Positions 1 through 3,362 of a stretch of 5,856 nucleotides of DNA are shown here, in pieces. A program made the position numbers and the translations under genes. The DNA is from Thermodesulfobacteriaceae bacterium. GTDB taxonomy: Bacteria > Desulfobacterota > Thermodesulfobacteria > Thermodesulfobacteriales > Thermodesulfobacteriaceae. Where the stretch lies: the NCBI GenBank assembly GCA_015494725.1, contig WGAR01000014.1:1-5856 (forward strand), read 5' to 3'. A model generated the notes under the pieces. The model was not told the origin of the DNA. It made no database searches and was given only the letters and a program-made list of their open reading frames with translations. The first letter of the stretch is position 1. Every line of letters begins with the position of its first letter.

Positions 1-30
1 AAAGAGAAACAAAATTCCGATTCGTTTCAT
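1..30 (-). CDS. 5' end of an unidentified gene (partial, runs off left edge)
   Basis: Only the first ten codons are present. Read on the minus strand from the ATG at 30-28 they give MKRIGILFLF with no stop before the edge. The start is supported by a strong Shine-Dalgarno, AGGAGG, at 43-38 with 7 nt spacing. That Shine-Dalgarno overlaps the TAG stop of the DUF2148 gene, so the two genes are 11 nt apart (31-41) and almost certainly co-transcribed. Two basic residues followed by an unbroken hydrophobic run resemble the beginning of a signal peptide or a first membrane helix, so the product may be exported or membrane bound. The family cannot be named from ten residues. Confidence 0.6.
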   Translation of the reverse strand, partial: MKRIGILFLF

Positions 31-37
31 GAGCTTA

Positions 38-43
38 CCTCCT
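38..43 (-). promoter_or_regulatory. Shine-Dalgarno AGGAGG that defines the left-edge gene
   Basis: The plus strand reads CCTCCT here, which is AGGAGG on the minus strand, 7 nt before an ATG at 30-28. It overlaps the last bases of the preceding stop codon. This site is the main reason to call a gene start at position 30. Confidence 0.65.
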
Positions 44-584
44 ATTTTCGGTCAAAGAAGATGTTTTTCCCCTTGATGCTCAACGGTATTCCCAGGACCA
101 CCTGGGCCGAAAGCCAGCTGAGTCTTCTGGCCGCCACCCCGATGGTGTACATCACCCGGTTGTCCACGCAGTGTTCCTTGGCCACGCTTACCGCCGAGCC
201 CACAGCAATCCCGAGATCGATGAGGCGCATGGCGCAGACCGGACCCTCATAGTCCCCGGAGGTCTTTTCCGCCTTGAGGATTTTTTCACAATCAAAGCCG
301 CATCCCTGACAGTTGACCCCCACGGGGCGTTTGAAATCAAGCCCGATAAGGACCACGGCCTCGGCCTGCCGGACATTTTCCGCGTCGCGCTTAAAGAAGG
401 CGAAGGCCTTGCCCCTCTCGGCCACCTTTTCCATCTCCCGGGCCAGGGTCTCCTTTTCCTCCGGGTCGGTGACCAGCACGGTCACGATCTCGTCCTGCCC
501 CCGGGCCTTGGGGGCCGTGCGGGCCGCAGTAAGCATTAGCCTTCCCACCAGCGCCGCCATTTCCTTTTCGGGGTTGAATTCCAT
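42..584 (-). CDS. DUF2148 ferredoxin-like domain protein, function unknown
   Basis: This 180-residue protein matches what I recall of the DUF2148 family (PF09918), small cysteine-rich proteins of anaerobic bacteria and archaea with no established reaction. Visible signals are the CxxCxxxC group NCQGCGFDC (C92, C95, C99), C117 in GPVCAMR, and C139. Together they could hold an iron-sulfur cluster. The N-terminal half (about 1-85) is an alpha/beta region ending in a hydrophobic strand (AEAVVLIGLDF). The C-terminal half contains the conserved-looking stretch DLGIAVGSAVSVAKEHCVDNR (about 123-143). No signal peptide or membrane segment is seen, so it should be cytoplasmic. The ATG at 584-582 has an excellent Shine-Dalgarno, AAAGGAGG, at 597-590 with 5 nt spacing. 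The length looks complete for the family. It is the first gene of a leftward operon, divergent from the transporter gene at 680. Family call is fairly firm; function is open. Confidence 0.85.
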   Translation of the reverse strand: MEFNPEKEMAALVGRLMLTAARTAPKARGQDEIVTVLVTDPEEKETLAREMEKVAERGKAFAFFKRDAENVRQAEAVVLIGLDFKRPVGVNCQGCGFDCEKILKAEKTSGDYEGPVCAMRLIDLGIAVGSAVSVAKEHCVDNRVMYTIGVAARRLSWLSAQVVLGIPLSIKGKNIFFDRK

Positions 585-616
585 GGCCGCCTCCTTTCCG
601 CCGGAACTTTTTCTCT

Positions 617-646
617 ATTTTAGCCTCAAAAGATAAGAATTATCTA
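617..646 (-). promoter_or_regulatory. Candidate sigma70 promoter for the DUF2148 operon
   Basis: On the minus strand a -10 box TAAAAT (622-617, 5 of 6 to consensus) lies 18 nt after a weak -35 TAGATA (646-641, 4 of 6). A start near 610 would leave a leader of about 25 nt containing the strong Shine-Dalgarno. The match was found by eye, and the -35 is poor. Confidence 0.35.
631..645. promoter_or_regulatory. Palindromic operator-like site in the divergent intergenic region
   Basis: AGATAA (631-636) and TTATCT (640-645) are perfect inverted copies around a 3-nt centre (GAA). The site covers the -35 and spacer of the candidate leftward promoter and abuts the -35 of the candidate rightward promoter. 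That is where a dimeric repressor controlling both directions would bind. No terminator-like T-run follows it. The regulator is unknown and no regulator gene lies in the window. Confidence 0.35.
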
Positions 647-673
647 GTCAGGGATCCGGCCTCCCGTTAAGAT
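645..673 (+). promoter_or_regulatory. Candidate promoter for the transporter-HD operon, possibly leaderless
   Basis: TAGTCA (645-650, 4 of 6 to TTGACA) and TAAGAT (668-673, 4 of 6 to TATAAT) are separated by exactly 17 nt. Transcription would then begin at about 680, which is the A of the transporter ATG. The weak ribosome binding site in front of that ATG is consistent with a leaderless message. Both boxes are imperfect, so this is tentative. Confidence 0.3.
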
Positions 674-679
674 TAGGCC

Positions 680-1897
680 ATGGCTTTCTGGCTGGAGCTG
701 GCCCAGGGTCTGATCCTTCCTTTAAGGCGACGATATTTTCGTTATTTCATTCTGGCCCAGGGTTTTTCCCTCCTTGGACGCTGGGTGCACACCACCGCTC
801 AGCGCTGGCTCCTTTACGAGCTTACCGGTTCCTCGGCCTATCTGGGGCTGCTGGGGGCCCTGGGGTCCTTTCCGGTGCTCCTCTTTGCCCTTCCCGCAGG
901 GGTCCTGGCCGACCGTCTTCCCAAAAAGAAGATCCTGGTAGCGGCGCAGCTTCTGGCCGCGGCTTCCGCCTTTTTTCTCTTCCTTTTAACCTTTCTGGGC
1001 CTGGTGCGTCCCTGGCATATCCTGCTTCTGGCTTTTCTTATGGGAACCGGAGTGGCCCTTGAGTTTCCGGTGCGAAACGCCTTCATCTACGACCTGGTGG
1101 GAAAGGAAGACCTGGTCTCGGCCCTTTCCCTACACTCCCTGGCCTTTAACCTTTCCCGGTTTCTGGGGCCGGCGCTGGCCGGCTGGTTCATGGCCGCCCT
1201 GGGGCTTTCCTTCTGTTTTCTCTTCAATTCCCTGAGCTATCTTCCGGTGGCCAGCGCCGTGATCCTCATCTCCCTTCCCGAAAACCGCAGACCCTCCCGG
1301 GGAAACCTCCTTTCGGCCCTGCACGAGGGGCTGGGCTATGCCGCCCGAAAAAAGTCTCTTCAGGGGATTCTTCTTCTCGTGGCCCTGGTGAGTCTGGGGC
1401 TTTTTCCCTACGCCGTGCTCCTTCCGGCCTTAACCCGCGAACTCTATCACGGTGGGGCCAGGGAATTCAGTATCTTTATGACCGCAAACGGTCTCGGGGC
1501 CCTTATCGGGGCCCTTTTCGCCGGAACCCTGGGGCGGAGACTTCCTCTTCAAAGGGTGATCTTTTCTTCGGCCCTCCTCCTTCCCGGGGCCGTCTATCTT
1601 CTGGCCTCCTGGGGTAATTTTTTCCTGGGAGCCGGCCTTCTTTCCCTGGTCGGGTTCCTGATGGTAAATATCATTATGAACGGAAACGCCCGGGTGCAGA
1701 CCCTCTGCGAGGACGAGATGCGGGGCCGGGTGCTGGGGCTTTTTAGCTGGTCTTTCTTCGGACTCTTTCCCGCGGGAAGCCTTCTGGCCGGAGCGGTGGC
1801 CGAAAAGGTGGGGGTCGCCGGAGCCCTTAAAATTTTGGCTCTCATCTCCGGGAGCCTGATCCTGCTTCTTACCTGGAGGTTTTGGGATGAGGCTTGA
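680..1897 (+). CDS. MFS transporter, MFS_3/EntS-like family
   Basis: This 405-residue integral membrane protein has about 12 predicted hydrophobic helices, typical of major facilitator secondary transporters. The MFS motif A between helices 2 and 3 is visible as GVLADRLPKKK (74-84), with a degenerate repeat GTLGRRLP (282-289) in the second half. Patterns typical of the MFS_3 (PF05977) group of drug or siderophore exporters include RWVHTTAQRWLLYELTGS (34-51), VRNAFIYDLV (131-140), NLSRFLGPALAGW (157-169) and the C-terminal RGRVLGLF with PAGSLLAG (348-371). The likely role is proton-driven export of an unknown small molecule across the inner membrane. The ATG at 680 has only a weak upstream match (TAGG, 674-677), but homologous-looking sequence begins by residue about 15 and no better in-frame start is seen. 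The last 11 nt overlap the HD gene, so the two are expected to be co-translated. The substrate cannot be read from sequence. Confidence 0.88.
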   Translation: MAFWLELAQGLILPLRRRYFRYFILAQGFSLLGRWVHTTAQRWLLYELTGSSAYLGLLGALGSFPVLLFALPAGVLADRLPKKKILVAAQLLAAASAFFLFLLTFLGLVRPWHILLLAFLMGTGVALEFPVRNAFIYDLVGKEDLVSALSLHSLAFNLSRFLGPALAGWFMAALGLSFCFLFNSLSYLPVASAVILISLPENRRPSRGNLLSALHEGLGYAARKKSLQGILLLVALVSLGLFPYAVLLPALTRELYHGGAREFSIFMTANGLGALIGALFAGTLGRRLPLQRVIFSSALLLPGAVYLLASWGNFFLGAGLLSLVGFLMVNIIMNGNARVQTLCEDEMRGRVLGLFSWSFFGLFPAGSLLAGAVAEKVGVAGALKILALISGSLILLLTWRFWDEA

Positions 1898-2537
1898 TCC
1901 CGAGATCTGGGAACGTCTTCGCCGGCGGGCCAGGACCCTCTATGAGCAAAACGGGACCTCGCACCGCTGGGATCATGTGGAAAGGGTGCTCGCGCTGGCC
2001 GAGCGTCTGGCCCGCGAGGAGGGGGCGGATATAGAAGTGGTGCGGGTTGCGGCCCTGCTTCACGATATCGGCCGGGGCGAGGAGGCCCGCACCCGGGGCC
2101 GGGTCTGCCATGCCGCATACGGGGCCGAGCTGGCCCGAAAGATCCTTACCGAGGAAGGGCTCCCCCCGGACTTCATCGAGCGGGTGGTGCGGGCCATAAG
2201 GCGTCATCGGTTTCGGGGAAAGGATCCCCCGGAGACCCCGGAGGAGAAGGTGCTTTTTGACGCCGATAAACTCGACAGTCTGGGGGCGGTGGGAATCGGC
2301 CGGGCCTTTCTTTTTGCCGGCGAGGTGGGGGCCCGGCTCCACAACCCGGAGGTGGATCTAGAAAAGACCGAACCCTATTCCTCGGAGGACACCGCCTGGC
2401 GGGAGTTCAAGCTCAAGCTCTCCCGCATCAAGGACCGGATGCTTACCCCAAGCGGCCGGCGCCTGGCCGAGGAACGCCACCGCTTCATGGAGGAATTCTT
2501 CGACCGCCTCCATCGCGAGGTCCGCGGAGAATTGTAA
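1887..2537 (+). CDS. HD-domain metal-dependent phosphohydrolase, YedJ/YpgQ-like
   Basis: This 216-residue soluble protein is a full-length HD-superfamily hydrolase. Metal-binding and catalytic residues are all in place: H26 and H30 in SHRWDH, the HD pair H59-D60 in ALLHDIG, H75 in CHAAYGAELA, H107 in IRRHRF, and the acidic stretch DADKLD (125-130) followed by SLGAVGIGRAF. That order and the late DADKLD motif are typical of the YedJ/YpgQ-type subgroup (COG1418). As I recall, the Bacillus YpgQ protein is reported to be a nucleotide pyrophosphohydrolase, but the substrate of this protein is unknown. The ATG at 1887 has the Shine-Dalgarno GGAGG at 1875-1879 with 7 nt spacing, inside the end of the transporter gene, so initiation is probably coupled to it. 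No membrane segment is seen. A nucleotide or other phosphoester substrate is likely. Confidence 0.88.
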   Translation: MRLDPEIWERLRRRARTLYEQNGTSHRWDHVERVLALAERLAREEGADIEVVRVAALLHDIGRGEEARTRGRVCHAAYGAELARKILTEEGLPPDFIERVVRAIRRHRFRGKDPPETPEEKVLFDADKLDSLGAVGIGRAFLFAGEVGARLHNPEVDLEKTEPYSSEDTAWREFKLKLSRIKDRMLTPSGRRLAEERHRFMEEFFDRLHREVRGEL

Positions 2538-2541
2538 TTCC

Positions 2542-2554
2542 CTATCTCCGATAG
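2542..2554. repeat. Small inverted repeat after the HD gene
   Basis: CTATC (2542-2546) and GATAG (2550-2554) form a perfect 5-bp inverted repeat around TCC, 5 nt after the stop codon. An A-run, not a T-run, follows it, so it is not a standard rightward terminator. It may be chance or a minor RNA 3'-end structure. Confidence 0.2.
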
Positions 2555-2614
2555 AAAAAGAAGGCGATCGAGAAGGAAATCCCGAGATTGAGAGTGGTTT
2601 GGAAGGGGCTTAAA

Positions 2615-2633
2615 GGATCAATCTTTTTGATTC
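2615..2633. repeat. Hairpin-forming inverted repeat upstream of the tusA promoter
   Basis: GGATCAA (2615-2621) can pair with TTGATTC (2627-2633), seven pairs including one G-U, around a 5-nt loop. It ends 24 nt before the TTGACA -35 box. It could be an operator for the downstream operon or a weak terminator for the HD transcript. No T-run follows the stem, which argues against an efficient intrinsic terminator. Confidence 0.25.
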
Positions 2634-2657
2634 GGGTTAAGGCGTCCCGGACCTGAG

Positions 2658-2686
2658 TTGACAGAAAAAGCGACAGGATGCAAAAT
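2658..2686 (+). promoter_or_regulatory. Sigma70-type promoter of the tusA-mvhD-hdrA operon
   Basis: A perfect TTGACA -35 box (2658-2663) is followed after exactly 17 nt by CAAAAT (2681-2686, 4 of 6 to TATAAT). Transcription would start near 2693, giving a leader of about 26 nt that contains the Shine-Dalgarno at 2706-2712. Position, spacing and the AT-rich setting make this the most convincing promoter in the window. It implies that the three-gene operon is transcribed separately from the transporter-HD pair. Confidence 0.6.
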
Positions 2687-2705
2687 CTTCTCAGAAACAA
2701 TAAAC

Positions 2706-2712
2706 GGAGGTG
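2706..2712 (+). promoter_or_regulatory. Shine-Dalgarno GGAGGTG that decides the tusA start
   Basis: GGAGGTG is a near-ideal ribosome binding site with 6 nt to the ATG at 2719. In-frame GTG codons at 2710 and 2713 lie inside or against this site and cannot use it, so the ATG at 2719 is the start. Confidence 0.75.
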
Positions 2713-2718
2713 GTGGCC

Positions 2719-2973
2719 ATGGGTGTGGATCTCAAGAGCTTGAAAGCGGACAAGGTAGTGGATGCGCGAGGAACGGCCTGTCCCGGGCCTTTGCTGGAGG
2801 CCAAAAAGGCCATGGCCGAGGTGCCTCCTGGGGGTATTTTGGAGGTCCTTTCCTCGGACGAGGGCACCAAGGACGATCTGCCTATCTGGGCGGAAAATGC
2901 AGGGCATGAGTTTCTGGGGGTGATCGAAGAGGCCGGGTACTGGCGTCTTTTTGTGCGCAAGGCGGCGGAATGA
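2719..2973 (+). CDS. tusA: TusA-like sulfurtransferase (sulfur carrier)
   Basis: This 84-residue cytoplasmic protein belongs to the TusA/SirA/YedF family, which carries sulfane sulfur as a persulfide on a conserved cysteine and passes it to partner proteins. The signature is complete: DARGTACPGPLLEAKKAM (15-32), with the active cysteine C21 in the CPGP motif. It is followed by a typical second half, VLSSDEGTKDDLPIWAENAGHE (43-64), and the C-terminal strand WRLFVRK. Length is normal for the family. It is the first gene of an operon with an MvhD-like protein and an HdrA-type flavoprotein, and its TGA overlaps the next start (ATGA at 2970-2973). This setting points to energy or redox metabolism of sulfur rather than tRNA thiolation. 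TusA proteins are also known partners of Hdr-like complexes in sulfur-oxidising organisms. The role in this operon is inferred. Confidence 0.9.
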   Translation: MGVDLKSLKADKVVDARGTACPGPLLEAKKAMAEVPPGGILEVLSSDEGTKDDLPIWAENAGHEFLGVIEEAGYWRLFVRKAAE

Positions 2974-3362
2974 GCGTTAAAATTCTGGTCTTTTCCACTC
3001 AGAATATTTCCGATCCCGGGGTGGACCTGGCGGGGTCCTCCCACCTGCCTTATTCTCCCGGTGTGGTGGTGATTCCGGTTCCCTGTTCCAGCGGGATAGA
3101 TCCCCGCTGGATAATTTACGCCCTGGAGAAAGGGTTCGACGGGGTCTTCATTGCCGCCGACGGTACGGATTGTCCGTATCTTGAAGATTGCACCACCCGC
3201 ACCGGACAGGTGGTGGCCCGGGCGCAGGAGATGGCCCGGGAGAAGGGGCTGGACCCGCGGCGCATAAGGATGGCAGCCATCTGTTCGGTCTGTGCCGAGG
3301 CCTTTGTCAATCATATGCGCAACTTCGAGAAAGCCCTGCAGGAGCTCGACCATGGGAAATGA
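2970..3362 (+). CDS. MvhD/FlpD-like hydrogenase iron-sulfur subunit family protein
   Basis: This 130-residue soluble protein resembles the MvhD/FlpD family (PF02662), whose [2Fe-2S] proteins carry electrons between a hydrogenase or other donor and the HdrA flavoprotein. Family landmarks are DLAG (19-22), VPCSSGIDPRWIIYALEKGFDGVFIA (37-62), where the family usually has a CSGR-type motif, and GTDCPY (65-70), where it has GDCHY. Cysteines are at 39, 68, 74, 105 and 108. It departs from classical MvhD: the N-terminal Cys-rich group is replaced by FSTQNISD (8-15), the cysteine before GTDC is replaced by alanine or aspartate, and a new CSVC pair appears at 105-108. Cluster type and ligands may therefore differ. 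The ATG shares the ATGA overlap with tusA, and its own Shine-Dalgarno is weak (AAGGCGG), so translation is probably coupled. Its end overlaps the HdrA-GltD gene by 11 nt. Confidence 0.82.
   Translation: MSVKILVFSTQNISDPGVDLAGSSHLPYSPGVVVIPVPCSSGIDPRWIIYALEKGFDGVFIAADGTDCPYLEDCTTRTGQVVARAQEMAREKGLDPRRIRMAAICSVCAEAFVNHMRNFEKALQELDHGK

Noticed and set aside
1594..2342. Overlapping minus-strand open frames (1594-2118 and 1869-2342)
   Set aside because: They are antisense to the transporter and HD genes, Pro/Arg/Gly-rich, without domain signals or good ribosome sites.
2542..2633. Intrinsic terminator between the HD gene and tusA
   Set aside because: Both inverted repeats are short and neither is followed by a T-run on the plus strand, so a terminator call is not supported.
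2710..2718. Upstream GTG start for the TusA gene
   Set aside because: The GTG codons at 2710 and 2713 overlap or touch the Shine-Dalgarno itself. The ATG at 2719 has ideal spacing and gives a normal family length.
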